DNA of 64,000 nucleotides from UBA4421 sp002470275 (GTDB lineage: Bacteria; Pseudomonadota; Gammaproteobacteria; Pseudomonadales; Azotimanducaceae): positions 1-64,000 of the forward strand of contig CAJXDR010000002.1 of NCBI GenBank assembly GCA_913052345.1. The letters are read 5' to 3'. The notes beneath the pieces were generated by a model. The model worked only from the letters and a program-made list of their open reading frames with translations. It had not been told where the DNA came from and made no database searches. Below, one piece after another: positions 17,587 to 26,696 of this stretch. The translations under genes and the position numbers were made by a program. Positions within the stretch are counted from its first letter, which is position 1. Each line of letters begins with the position of its first letter.

Positions 17587-17595
17587 TTGGCTATC

Positions 17596-18786
17596 CTATT
17601 CCGTACCCAGGCGCATGGGGTCCACTTCAGCATCGTAGTCAACGCCTTCTAGCCCAAAGCCAAAGATTTTTAGAAAATCCAGACGAAAACCAGCCAGATC
17701 ACCCAGCTCAGATAAGTTTTCTGTGGTCACTACGGGCCAGCGCTCCTTGACCTCCTGCTGCACGGCATCCGCCAACTCCAGGTCATCAAGCCTAATACGA
17801 CCGCTTTCATCCAGGCGCATTTCACAGCCCGCCTCCAGCTGAGTCGCAAACAGACGGTGAATATGCTCAATGCATTGTTCGTGGGTGCCCTGGTCCTTCA
17901 TCACACGAAACAACAGCGCAGCGTAGAGAGGCACGACGGGAATAGCGGCACTGGCTTGACTGACGATGGCTTTGAGTACGGCAACCCGAGCGTCGCCCTC
18001 GAGAGGAGTTAGTTTTTCGGCGATCGCTTGGCTTGCTCTATCCAAATCGGCCTTGGCCAGGCCCAGCGTACCCTCCCAATAAATGGGCCAGGTCAGCTCG
18101 CTGCCAATGTAGGTATAGGCGACGGTTTTGACCCCTGGCGAAAGCACTTCGGCCTCTAACAGAGCATCTATCCAAATTTCCCAATCTTCCCCGCCCATAA
18201 CTTTGACGGTATCCGATGCCTCTTGCTGAGTTGCCGGCTCCAGGGAAACGTTTGAGACCTCGCCCTTCTCTACGTGAACGGTCTTGATATCAAGCACCTC
18301 ACCCAAGGGCTTGATGCTTGAGCGATGCACTTCTCCGGTCACGGGATTCGTTCTCACGGGTGACGCCAGGCTGTAGACGATCAGGTCGATCTCGCCCAAA
18401 TCCTGGCGAATGGTTTCAATGACCTCTTCTCGAACCGCGTCGGAGAAAGCGTCGCCATCGATGGTCTTAGCGTAGAGACCTTGCTGAGCCGCTTCGGTTT
18501 CGAGCGCTTTATTGTTATACCAACCCGCCGACGCCGTCTTGGTCTCGGACGGGGCCTTTTCAAAGGACACGCCCAAGGTATTTGCACCGGCACCAAAGGC
18601 TGCCACGATTCTGCTAGACAGCCCGTATCCGCCAGAGCATCCCAGCACCAGCACGTTTTTGAATCCCTCTTTAGCCAAATCAGGCGACCCTTTGACCCAG
18701 TCTATTTGCTCGGCAACGTGGGCCGCGCAACCAGTGGGATGCGCTGTGGTGCAAATGAATCCGCGGATTCGTGGTTTAACGATCAT
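17596..18786 (-). CDS. fabV: Trans-2-enoyl-ACP/CoA reductase (NADH)
   Basis: Reduces the enoyl-ACP in the last step of each fatty acid elongation cycle. FabV belongs to the SDR superfamily but is larger than FabI and is naturally insensitive to triclosan. About 396 residues from the ATG at 18786, which gives the standard MIVKPRIRGFICTTAHP start; an upstream in-frame TTG at 18798 is unlikely. Catalytic residues Y226, Y236 and K245 form the Y-x8-K motif (YWEGTLGLAK), and VLGCSGGYGLSSRI is the NADH loop. It heads the fabV-hemE-unknown operon. Confidence 0.96.
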   Translation of the reverse strand: MIVKPRIRGFICTTAHPTGCAAHVAEQIDWVKGSPDLAKEGFKNVLVLGCSGGYGLSSRIVAAFGAGANTLGVSFEKAPSETKTASAGWYNNKALETEAAQQGLYAKTIDGDAFSDAVREEVIETIRQDLGEIDLIVYSLASPVRTNPVTGEVHRSSIKPLGEVLDIKTVHVEKGEVSNVSLEPATQQEASDTVKVMGGEDWEIWIDALLEAEVLSPGVKTVAYTYIGSELTWPIYWEGTLGLAKADLDRASQAIAEKLTPLEGDARVAVLKAIVSQASAAIPVVPLYAALLFRVMKDQGTHEQCIEHIHRLFATQLEAGCEMRLDESGRIRLDDLELADAVQQEVKERWPVVTTENLSELGDLAGFRLDFLKIFGFGLEGVDYDAEVDPMRLGTE

Positions 18787-18836
18787 ATGGAACCCCAAAT
18801 TAGAAATACCTGGTGAATAGGGCTAATCCGGAGCGC

Positions 18837-19853
18837 CTAATCTCGGTTCCGCATCATACCCTGGCTGGCTACCCAGCGCATGGCGCCATCAACGTCCAGC
18901 ACCCTTGGACCATCACGTTGAACATGGACCTGGGCGACTTCGCCGGGCAAAAGCTTATGGTCCCGGTCGCCATCAAGGGCAATCACCCCGGGCCCCTGAA
19001 GGGTTACTCCATCGCCCAGGGACAGACGCGTAGCGTCCTTCACATACACCGTCTGGAACCAACCCGGCGACAACGGCGCGACCACCGCCTGGCCCTGGTC
19101 AGCGGGCCCCAGGTGCACAACCAAACCTTGGTCCTCGGCGGCATAAACTGGATCCACAAAGCCGCCAATAGGCGACATGCCAATGGCATTCGGTTCAGCC
19201 CGGGTCAACACGATGGTTTCGATTTTTTGGGCTTCGAAGGGCAGCATGTTTCCTACGCGATCGTTACGCATCATGACGGCATCCACCAAGGCCAGGTCTT
19301 GGCCCCGTGGCGTGACGAGACGCAGGACCTTAGCCACCTTGCTCAGGGCCAGCTCAGAGGGCGCTTGCTGCAGGCGGCCCAGGGCATTCAGGCCAGCAAT
19401 CATTCCTGCTAGCGTTGGTTCCACCCTGTCCGGAAAAACGTTGTTAGTGCCTGTCGATAAGGGCACCAAGTCCAGATTCGCATCCTGCCTAACAATGGCA
19501 CGATTGGTCCCATCGCCGCCGAGGGAAACCACGGTATCGCACCCAGCCGCCTTGAACGCCGCAATGGCGGCTTCGGTATCCTGGGCGGTATTGGTTAGCG
19601 GTATGTCCAGCACGTGGACCTTGGCTTTGAGCGGCATCCACTCAAGCGCCATAGACGCGATGCGGTAGGGCTCGCGGGTAATATAAATATCCGAAACGCC
19701 CATAGCGTCGGCACCAGCGGCAACGCGAGCCACAATATCTCGCTTCGCTTCGTGGGTCATGTTGGTGGCCCTGGCCGCCAGTCTTCGCACATCCCGCCCC
19801 GACATTGGATTCACGCACAGGGCGATTTTTCCGTTATGGCGTCGTTCGCTCAC
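18837..19853 (-). CDS. ATP-NAD kinase fold protein, AcoX-like
   Basis: 338 residues with the NAD kinase/AcoX architecture: CVNPMSGRDVRRLAARAT near the start, the nucleotide loop GGDGTNR (112-118), and STGTNNVFP for the second phosphate-binding stretch. AcoX proteins occur in acetoin catabolism clusters and their reaction is not established. No acetoin dehydrogenase genes are in the window. It overlaps the folA stop by four bases, so it is translated from the lgt-thyA-folA transcript, which suggests a nucleotide or cofactor role rather than acetoin. The genuine cellular NAD kinase is shorter (about 290) and lacks the N-terminal RRLAARAT segment. Confidence 0.75.
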   Translation of the reverse strand: MSERRHNGKIALCVNPMSGRDVRRLAARATNMTHEAKRDIVARVAAGADAMGVSDIYITREPYRIASMALEWMPLKAKVHVLDIPLTNTAQDTEAAIAAFKAAGCDTVVSLGGDGTNRAIVRQDANLDLVPLSTGTNNVFPDRVEPTLAGMIAGLNALGRLQQAPSELALSKVAKVLRLVTPRGQDLALVDAVMMRNDRVGNMLPFEAQKIETIVLTRAEPNAIGMSPIGGFVDPVYAAEDQGLVVHLGPADQGQAVVAPLSPGWFQTVYVKDATRLSLGDGVTLQGPGVIALDGDRDHKLLPGEVAQVHVQRDGPRVLDVDGAMRWVASQGMMRNRD

Positions 19854-20359
19854 AGGCGACGATAGCTTGCGATGCTGAAGGCACTGGAGTGTCTGTCATC
19901 TGCGGGATAATCCTTACGCTCAAGCTCGTGCCACGCGGCCATATCGAAGGCTGGGAAGTAACAGTCTCCTTGGGGCCGATCATGCACCCATGTGATGTAA
20001 AGCCGGTGGGCCAGGGGTAAGGCCAGAGCATAAATTTCTGCCCCTCCGATCACCATCAGCTCGTCGACCCCATCAATCAGAGCCTGCTGTGAAGCGGCCT
20101 CTATCGCCTGCTGGATGTCGGCTACAACCCTCACCCCGGGATGCGACCAAGCCGCATCTCGCGTCAAGACGATATTCGTGCGACCGGGGAGCGGGGCCTT
20201 CATGGACTCAAAGGTTTTGCGACCCATCACCACCGGCTTGCCCAGCGTGGTTTGCATGAAGTGACGCATATCATTAGGCAAACGCCAGGGCAGGCTGTTA
20301 TTCCGCCCGATTACCCGATTCTCCGCCATCGCCCAAATGAGTGAGATTTCGATATCCAT
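19850..20359 (-). CDS. folA: Dihydrofolate reductase
   Basis: Reduces dihydrofolate to tetrahydrofolate with NADPH. 169 residues with SLIWAMAENRVIGRNNSLPW, the catalytic acid D30 in LPNDMRHF, VVMGRKTFESM, and VIGGAEIYALALP. It completes the thymidylate cycle with thyA, whose stop directly abuts its start at 20359/20360. Its own end overlaps the AcoX-like gene. Trimethoprim target; nothing in the residues marks it as a resistant variant. Confidence 0.96.
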   Translation of the reverse strand: MDIEISLIWAMAENRVIGRNNSLPWRLPNDMRHFMQTTLGKPVVMGRKTFESMKAPLPGRTNIVLTRDAAWSHPGVRVVADIQQAIEAASQQALIDGVDELMVIGGAEIYALALPLAHRLYITWVHDRPQGDCYFPAFDMAAWHELERKDYPADDRHSSAFSIASYRRL

Positions 20360-21154
20360 CTAAACGGCTATTGGCGCCTTTATGCCCGCGTGGCACTGGT
20401 AGTCGACCAGCTCGAAATCATCGTACTGAAAGCCGAAAATATCCTTAACCATTGGATTAACACGTATCTGAGGGAGGGCGTGGGGTTCGCGCGCGAGCTG
20501 TCGGTCCGCCTGCTCCAGGTGGTTCACATAGAGGTGCGCATCGCCCATGGTGTGGACGAAATCACCCAGCTCAAGATCACAGACCTGGGCAATCATGATG
20601 GTCAGCAGGGCGTAGGATGCGATGTTGAAGGGTACGCCGAGAAAAATATCCGCGCTGCGCTGGTAGAGCTGACAGGACAGCTTCCCATCCGCCACATAAA
20701 ACTGAAAAAGAGTATGGCAGGGCGGTAGCGCCATGTTGTTGACCTCAGCGACATTCCAGGCGCTGACAATATGGCGTCGGCTATCGGGATTGTCTCGTAT
20801 ACCCGCCACCAGGGCGTCGATCTGATCTATGGTGCTGCCGTCTGGGCCAGGCCACGATCGCCACTGAGATCCGTATACCGGCCCGAGTTCACCATGCTCG
20901 TCTGCCCACTCATCCCAGATATGCACATCATGGTCGGTGAGATAACTGATATTCGTGGACCCCGACAGAAACCAAAGCAGCTCGTGGATGATGCCCTTGA
21001 GGAACATTTTCTTGGTGGTCACCAAGGGAAATCCTTCCTGGAGGGGGAATCGCATTTGATAACCAAAAACACTGTAGGTTCCGGTTCCGGTTCGATCCTC
21101 TTTAAAGGTTCCGCTTTGGCGCACATGACGCATCAAATCTAAGTACTGGCGCAT
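20360..21154 (-). CDS. thyA: Thymidylate synthase
   Basis: Methylates dUMP to dTMP using 5,10-methylene-THF, yielding dihydrofolate for FolA. At 264 residues it has exactly the E. coli length. Nucleophile C146 lies in LPPCHTLFQFY; the phosphate-binding RTGTGT loop, HELLWFLSGSTN, YGSQWRSW and QRSADIFLGVPFNIASYALL are intact. Start ATG 21154. It follows lgt by 54 bases and abuts folA without a gap, as in many gammaproteobacteria. Confidence 0.98.
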   Translation of the reverse strand: MRQYLDLMRHVRQSGTFKEDRTGTGTYSVFGYQMRFPLQEGFPLVTTKKMFLKGIIHELLWFLSGSTNISYLTDHDVHIWDEWADEHGELGPVYGSQWRSWPGPDGSTIDQIDALVAGIRDNPDSRRHIVSAWNVAEVNNMALPPCHTLFQFYVADGKLSCQLYQRSADIFLGVPFNIASYALLTIMIAQVCDLELGDFVHTMGDAHLYVNHLEQADRQLAREPHALPQIRVNPMVKDIFGFQYDDFELVDYQCHAGIKAPIAV

Positions 21155-21208
21155 GGTGTCACTTTTTCATTCATCTCTATCACAACCCCGAAAGCTTACC
21201 AGCGAAGC

Positions 21209-22039
21209 CTACGCGGAGCGATCAGCCACCTGATCGCGCGCGCGCAAGATTAGCCAAAGTCCCACAAAGATCATGGGTAAGGACAGCAATTGCCCCATGC
21301 TCAAAAAGTCAAAAACGATAAAACCAAGATGCGGATCAGGTGAGCGCAAAAACTCCGTCATGAACCGAAAACCGCCGTAACACATTAGGAAGGCTCCCGA
21401 GATCAGTCCTCGCGGCTGTGATCTAGCAGAAAGCCACCACAGGATGACAAAGAGCAGCAGACCCTCACTTAAAGCTTGATACAGAGAAGAAGGGTGCCTC
21501 ATCACACCCTCCCAGGTCCCCACGCACAGGGGGTTTAACCCGCGAACCGCATCACAGGGGTAGATCAACCCCAGACTGCTCTCGGTCACCCGCCCGGGAA
21601 GTTCCATATTGATAAAATTACCCAGGCGACCAAACCCGAGCCCTAGTGGGCAGAGTGGCGCCAGGAAATCGGTCACCGCTAAGAATGATTTTCCGGTGCT
21701 ACGGCAGAAGTACACCATGGCGCCAAGCACCCCAAGGAACCCCCCATGAAAAGACATGCCGCCCTCCCATATTCTGATTAGGTAAAGAGGGTTGTCCAAA
21801 AAAACGTCGAGGTTATAGAACAGCACGTAACCGATGCGGCCACCGAGTACGGCACCAAGCGCACCGTAGAAGACCAAATCCGAGAGTTGCTCCTGGGTCC
21901 ATCCGCCTGGCCGAGCGCGCATCCTCATTGACCCGAGCCAGAAAACCGCGGCAAAACCCAGCACGTACATCAGCCCATACCATCTGAGCGCGACCGGACC
22001 TACGGAAAAGATAACTGGATCTATTGCGGGGTAGTACAC
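21209..22039 (-). CDS. lgt: Prolipoprotein diacylglyceryl transferase
   Basis: Inner membrane enzyme that attaches diacylglycerol from phosphatidylglycerol to the lipobox cysteine of prolipoproteins. 276 residues with about seven membrane segments. Signature motifs: GGRIGYVLFYN, MSFHGGFLGVLGA and GFGRLGNFINMELPGR. The GTG start at 22039 is preceded on the minus strand by a GAGGC ribosome site. It heads the lgt-thyA-folA-AcoX-like operon; the 87 bases to the divergent NRDE gene must hold both promoters. Confidence 0.96.
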   Translation of the reverse strand: MYYPAIDPVIFSVGPVALRWYGLMYVLGFAAVFWLGSMRMRARPGGWTQEQLSDLVFYGALGAVLGGRIGYVLFYNLDVFLDNPLYLIRIWEGGMSFHGGFLGVLGAMVYFCRSTGKSFLAVTDFLAPLCPLGLGFGRLGNFINMELPGRVTESSLGLIYPCDAVRGLNPLCVGTWEGVMRHPSSLYQALSEGLLLFVILWWLSARSQPRGLISGAFLMCYGGFRFMTEFLRSPDPHLGFIVFDFLSMGQLLSLPMIFVGLWLILRARDQVADRSA

Positions 22040-22126
22040 ATCAAGAGGCCTCAGATTTGATGCAGGGCAGGATACCCCAAAGTCCTGTTAGACTGCGCTC
22101 CCCTCACCAACCAATTTATCCGTCGC

Positions 22127-22918
22127 ATGTGCCTGATTCTGCTGCAGTACCAACCTGACGCTCCAGAGCCGCTCATCGTCGCTGCCAACCGCGACGAGTT
22201 TCACCAACGAGCCAGCGCACCCGCCCATTTTTGGCAGGACCGTCCAGACCTTCTGGCCGGTAGAGATTTGGTTGCTGGTGGCACCTGGCTAGGCTGCACT
22301 CGGGAGGGTCGATTCGCCGCCTTAACCAACTTTAACCAAGGCCCGAGCATGCCCGCAGCGCGTTCACGAGGTGAACTGGTGGACGGCTTTCTGTCAGCCA
22401 CCGAGGACGCGATGGCCTACGCACAGGGCATCAGCGGCGAACACTACGCTGGCTTCAACCTGCTGCTCTACGACGGAAACGATTTGATCTATACGTCCAA
22501 CGTTTCGGTGCCGGGCACGCCTCGTCTCCAGGTACTGCCACCTGGCCATTATGGCCTGAGCAACGCCGAGCTGGGCGCAGCTTGGCCCAAGTGCGAAATC
22601 GGTGCGGAACGGCTTAGGCAGACCGTTCAACGCAACTATCATCTGAATGACCTGCTCGACTTGCTGAACGACAGACAGCCTCCTGCGGATGCCACGCTCC
22701 CAAACCGGGGGCGTCCGGTTGAGGAGGAGCGCCATTTGGCAGCATGCTTTATCGTGGGCGAGCATTACGGTACCCGAGCCAGTAGCGCCCTCTCCCTGGG
22801 GCGAGACCAAATCGCCTTTATTGAGCGTAGCTGGCTCGCTGGGGGCGTTCGCGGTGAGGACGTTGAGTTTTCTTTTCTTCGCAGATCAACCCAGCACGCC
22901 AAACGGCTAGGGGCATAG
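22127..22918 (+). CDS. NRDE (TANGO2-like) family protein
   Basis: 263 residues starting MCLILLQY, with AANRDEF at about 19-25, the family signature, followed by GGTWLGCTREGRFAALTNF. The N-terminal Cys 2 after Met and the NRDE motif suggest an Ntn-hydrolase-like fold, but the reaction is not established; eukaryotic TANGO2 is linked to Golgi/mitochondrial and lipid or haem handling. Nine bases separate it from the following SDR gene, so the two are probably cotranscribed. It often neighbours lgt-thyA in related gammaproteobacteria (from memory). Confidence 0.87.
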   Translation: MCLILLQYQPDAPEPLIVAANRDEFHQRASAPAHFWQDRPDLLAGRDLVAGGTWLGCTREGRFAALTNFNQGPSMPAARSRGELVDGFLSATEDAMAYAQGISGEHYAGFNLLLYDGNDLIYTSNVSVPGTPRLQVLPPGHYGLSNAELGAAWPKCEIGAERLRQTVQRNYHLNDLLDLLNDRQPPADATLPNRGRPVEEERHLAACFIVGEHYGTRASSALSLGRDQIAFIERSWLAGGVRGEDVEFSFLRRSTQHAKRLGA

Positions 22919-22927
22919 GAGCAACCG

Positions 22928-23728
22928 ATGGATGTTTCGTTAACCGGTCGCACCGCCCTGATCACCGGGGGCAGCAAGGGTCTGGGTCTGGCCATGGCAA
23001 AGGCCTTCTATCGTGAGCACGCACGAGTCGCCATCGTAGCTAGAGATGCCCAAGGGCTTGATAACGCGTGTCGGGAGATCAAGGCGCAATCGGATCTTCC
23101 GAAAAACTGTAAGGGTGAGGTCGTCAGCTTCCCTTGCGACGTCTCCGATGCCGAGGCAATCGCTCGCATGCATGAACAGGTCACCGCACGGCTCGGGCCA
23201 GTGGATATATTAGTGAACAACGCGGGGCAATCAGCAGCGAAGCCTTTTGCGGAGATTACCGATGCAGAATGGCAGGCGGACCTAGACCTTAAGCTGCTGG
23301 CTTGCGTTCGCTTGAGCCGACTAACCTGGTCGGGCATGGCTGAGCGGGGCTGGGGAAGAATTATTAACTTGCTCAACGTCTTTGCGAAGGAGCCACAGGC
23401 CGGCACCGCGCCAACATCGATTTCACGAGCAGCCGGTTTAGCGCTCACTAAGGTGCTCAGCGCGGAAGGCGCTCCTCACAATATCCTAGTCAATGCGCTG
23501 CTCATCGGCTTTGTGGAAAGTGATCAAATTGTACGGCGCCACGCTGCCAGCAACAGCGGCCTAGCCCTTGAGGCGTTTGTAGAACGTGCCGGAGCCGGCC
23601 TGCCCATGGGCCGTATGGGGAAACCCGAGGAGTGTGCGGACCTCGCCTTATTTTTGGCCAGCGAGCGGGCATCCTATTTGACCGGGTGCGCCATCAACGT
23701 AGACGGCGGCCTGTCTAAGGTGATCTAG
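22928..23728 (+). CDS. Short-chain dehydrogenase/reductase family protein lacking the catalytic Tyr and Lys
   Basis: 266 residues with a complete Rossmann fold: TGGSKGLG nucleotide loop (13-20), CDVSD, and NNAG at 97-100. The classical active site is absent: the catalytic Ser position in IINLLN is Asn150, and the YxxxK motif is replaced by TSISR, giving Thr163 and Arg167. A C-terminal INVDGGLSKVI is typical. Either another chemistry or a non-enzymatic NAD(P)-binding role is implied. It is cotranscribed with the NRDE gene. Its stop lies inside a 15-base tandem duplication. Confidence 0.88.
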   Translation: MDVSLTGRTALITGGSKGLGLAMAKAFYREHARVAIVARDAQGLDNACREIKAQSDLPKNCKGEVVSFPCDVSDAEAIARMHEQVTARLGPVDILVNNAGQSAAKPFAEITDAEWQADLDLKLLACVRLSRLTWSGMAERGWGRIINLLNVFAKEPQAGTAPTSISRAAGLALTKVLSAEGAPHNILVNALLIGFVESDQIVRRHAASNSGLALEAFVERAGAGLPMGRMGKPEECADLALFLASERASYLTGCAINVDGGLSKVI

Positions 23729-23748
23729 GCGACGGTGATCTAGGCGAC
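23719..23748. repeat. Perfect 15-bp tandem duplication across two convergent stop codons
   Basis: GGTGATCTAGGCGAC occurs at 23719-23733 and, immediately after, at 23734-23748. The CTAG in the first copy supplies the SDR stop; the CTAG in the second copy supplies the ptsP stop on the opposite strand. Confidence 0.9.
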
Positions 23749-26031
23749 CTGGTCAGCACCCGTTCGCCTTGGAAGAACCATCTTGTCGAGCCCGAGCCGG
23801 GAAAGCTCCTGCGCGACGAAGGGTGTCACTTCTTCGGCGGTATGCATCCGCAGCACCTTAGCCAGCAGCCGACGCGCGTCGGAACGCCGCACGTGTCGAA
23901 TCGCCCACTTCACCTTCAGCAGATGCGTGGCGTTCATAGAAAGAACGTGATAGCCCATGGCCATCAGCAAAATCGCACCCGCAGGCGTGCCGGCCAGTTC
24001 GCCACAGATGCCAAGGGGCTTTTCCTCAGCATGAGCGGCTCTAGCCACTTCGCGCAGAGCGCTGATCACCGCCGGATGAATTTCCTGGTAGAGCTTTGCC
24101 ACTCGCGGGTTGTTCCGGTCTACGGCCAATAGATATTGAGTCAGATCATTCGACCCTACGGCAACAAAATCAGACTCCCGAGCCAACAGACGCGCCTGAT
24201 AGACCGCTGCGGGCACCTCAATCAATACCCCGACCTGGGGCCTTCGGATCTCCATGCCCTCTTCAACAACTTCATCGAAGGCCTGCTCGATCAACTGCTT
24301 GGCCGCACGCAACTCTCCTAAGCCTGAGATCATTGGCAGCATGATACGAAGCTCGCTTGCGAGTCCGGCACTGGCTTTGAGCATGGCGCGCACCTGCACC
24401 AAGAAAATTTCTGGATGATCTAGCGTGATGCGAATGCCTCGCCATCCGAGAAAGGGGTTTTCCTCCTGGATGGGGAAGTAGGACAAAGACTTATCACCAC
24501 CGATATCCAGCGTTCGCATGGTCACGGGCCTTGGGTTAAAGGCCTCAATGTGCTCGCGGTAAAGGACTCGCTGTTCCACCTCCGTAGGAAAACGGTCCTT
24601 GGTCATAAAGGGTACTTCCGTGCGGAACAGACCTACACCTTCTGCCCCGTGGTCCAATGACCGAGTGATATCTCCCGTTAGACCGATATTTACCCAAAGC
24701 TGGACGCGCCAGCCATCCAACGTGATACAGGGTTGTTCACTCAGGCCGCTTAACTCCTGATCAAATGAACGCTCTTGATCCACCAACTCCTGGTATCCAT
24801 GAACTCTCTCAGAATTTGGCTGCGCAAAGACGTCGCCATAGTGCCCATCAACGATCAGGTCCATGCCCTCTAGCTCATAGGCCGGCAAATCCACTGCGCC
24901 CATCACGGCAGGAATGCCCATCGCCCTGGCCAGAATGGCTACGTGGGAATGTCCCGAGCCTTTAACCGATACCACACCGCATAAATTTTCTGGCGGTATG
25001 CTGGTCAGCATGCTGGGCGTCACCTCTTCACCCACAAGGATGGTGCGTGCGGGAAACTGCGTTTTCTTTTCACGAATTTGCTGGAGATACCCTAGGATGC
25101 GAATCCCTAAATCCCTCACATCCGTCCCACGCTCTCTTAAATAGGGATCATCCATAACCTCAAACTGACGCAGGTATTGTCGGATAACCCGACGCAGAGC
25201 GCCCTGAGCCCATTGGCCCATACGCACCTGCTCGCGCATATCTCCCGCGAGGCCGCTATCGTCGAGCATGTGAAGGTAGGCATCAAAGAGCACCAGCTCC
25301 TCTTCGGGGAGACTGGTCTGCAAGTCGTGTATCAGCGTCTGAATATCATTCCTAACGGCTTCGATAGCGCGATCAAGGAGCATCAGTTCAACTGAAACAT
25401 CGCTCGCGTCGCGATAGGGAACGGCGTCAAGGTCTGCCGCAGGCTGAATGACAACGCTGGTGCCAATGCCGATACCGGGGGCGCCCGGAAAACCGCGAAA
25501 CCGGGCATCGCTAATGGTGTCGCTTTTGGGCCCAGAGAGAATTGCGGTTCCTACCGCCTCGGCATGAGCGACTACGGTTGCCAACTGAGCCGACAGGGTG
25601 ACCAGGAAGGCCTCCTCTGATTCGTCAAAACGGCGAGATTCACGCTGCTGCACGACGAGAACGCCCAGGACTCTCCCCTGGTGCAGGATCGGAACGCCTA
25701 AGAAAGCATTGAAGGGTTCCTCTCCAATTTCGGGGACGAAAAAGAAATTGGGGTGACTGGGCGCAGTGTCCAGATTAAGAGGCTCTGCGCGACGACCGAC
25801 CAAGCCTACGAGACCTTGGTCCTTTGCCAACACCAGGCGACCGATTTGAGCCGCGTTTAATCCCTCTGTCGCCGCGAGCAGGTAGCCCGCATCTTCCCCG
25901 TCCACGAGGTAAATGGAACACACCTCAGTGCCCAGGACTTTACGAACCCGCGCAACTAAGAGTTGAACCGCTACAGGGAAATCCGCCTCCTGGGTGACTT
26001 CCTGGACAATCTTACGCAAGGAGTTTAGCAA
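23740..26031 (-). CDS. ptsP: Phosphoenolpyruvate-protein phosphotransferase PtsP (enzyme I-Ntr)
   Basis: First phosphotransfer protein of the nitrogen-related PTS, passing phosphate from PEP to NPr and then to EIIA-Ntr for regulation. About 763 residues: an N-terminal GAF domain (about 1-155), the EI phospho-His domain with SGHSHVAILARAMG, and the PEP-binding TIM barrel with FRTEVPFM, RTLDIGGDK, NPFLGWRGIR, MLPMISG, SNDLTQYLLAVDRNN and GICGELAG. TTG 26031, two bases after the rppH stop with AAGGA upstream, gives the normal MLNSLRKIVQEV start; an ATG at 26076 within rppH would add 15 residues. rppH-ptsP order is standard. Confidence 0.95.
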   Translation of the reverse strand: MLNSLRKIVQEVTQEADFPVAVQLLVARVRKVLGTEVCSIYLVDGEDAGYLLAATEGLNAAQIGRLVLAKDQGLVGLVGRRAEPLNLDTAPSHPNFFFVPEIGEEPFNAFLGVPILHQGRVLGVLVVQQRESRRFDESEEAFLVTLSAQLATVVAHAEAVGTAILSGPKSDTISDARFRGFPGAPGIGIGTSVVIQPAADLDAVPYRDASDVSVELMLLDRAIEAVRNDIQTLIHDLQTSLPEEELVLFDAYLHMLDDSGLAGDMREQVRMGQWAQGALRRVIRQYLRQFEVMDDPYLRERGTDVRDLGIRILGYLQQIREKKTQFPARTILVGEEVTPSMLTSIPPENLCGVVSVKGSGHSHVAILARAMGIPAVMGAVDLPAYELEGMDLIVDGHYGDVFAQPNSERVHGYQELVDQERSFDQELSGLSEQPCITLDGWRVQLWVNIGLTGDITRSLDHGAEGVGLFRTEVPFMTKDRFPTEVEQRVLYREHIEAFNPRPVTMRTLDIGGDKSLSYFPIQEENPFLGWRGIRITLDHPEIFLVQVRAMLKASAGLASELRIMLPMISGLGELRAAKQLIEQAFDEVVEEGMEIRRPQVGVLIEVPAAVYQARLLARESDFVAVGSNDLTQYLLAVDRNNPRVAKLYQEIHPAVISALREVARAAHAEEKPLGICGELAGTPAGAILLMAMGYHVLSMNATHLLKVKWAIRHVRRSDARRLLAKVLRMHTAEEVTPFVAQELSRLGLDKMVLPRRTGADQVA

Positions 26032-26032
26032 G

Positions 26033-26596
26033 TCATTGATCCTTCCCTGTGTGCAAGTCGGTTGACGCGGAGGCATCCGGGACCGGTAGCGACGGCGCTA
26101 ATTCAGTCAACGCCTGGCGATAGACTTCGGCCTTGAAGTCCACGACTTGCCGTATGGGGTAGTAGTAGCTCACCCATCGCCATTGATCGAATTCAGGTTT
26201 TGGCGAAAGGGTCAGCGATATGTCTGATTCGGATTGATTCAACTGCAGTAAAAACCAGCGCTGCTTTTGGCCCACAAACCCAGGCGTCGAGTTGTTTCTT
26301 CTCATTCGGACCGGTAGTCGGTAATACAGCCAGTCCTGGGTTGAGCCAAGGACGGTCACCGCCTCTGGCTCCAGGCCGATTTCCTCATGCAGTTCGCGAT
26401 ACAACGCTGCCTCGATCGACTCCCCTTCATGAATACCACCCTGAGGGAACTGCCATGCATCGAACCCTCCTACCCGCCGCGCCCACAGCACGCGATGCTG
26501 GCCTTGGAATCCATGTTCATCCTGCTGTTCTGATCCTGCCCGCAGAATGATTCCGACGTTCGCTCGAAACCCCTGGGCGTCCACCTGTGAGTCCAT
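26033..26596 (-). CDS. rppH: RNA pyrophosphohydrolase
   Basis: Nudix enzyme that removes pyrophosphate from the 5' end of mRNAs and so starts decay by RNase E. 187 residues. The Nudix box GGIHEGESIEAALYRELHEEIGLE is complete, and QDWLYYRLPVRMRRN with KQRWFLLQL are RppH-specific segments. An insertion of about ten residues (SEQQDEHGFQGQH) lies between the first strand and VLWARR. Start ATG 26596. It precedes ptsP by one spacer base between stop and start. Confidence 0.94.
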   Translation of the reverse strand: MDSQVDAQGFRANVGIILRAGSEQQDEHGFQGQHRVLWARRVGGFDAWQFPQGGIHEGESIEAALYRELHEEIGLEPEAVTVLGSTQDWLYYRLPVRMRRNNSTPGFVGQKQRWFLLQLNQSESDISLTLSPKPEFDQWRWVSYYYPIRQVVDFKAEVYRQALTELAPSLPVPDASASTDLHTGKDQ

Positions 26597-26696
26597 TGTC
26601 TACTTTCCATCTCCTCAGTTCCCTAATATGCCCTATGCAAAGATCACTTGCTGACCGAAACATGAGAAACTTCCGCCTTTTTTTGACGACTCAAAA

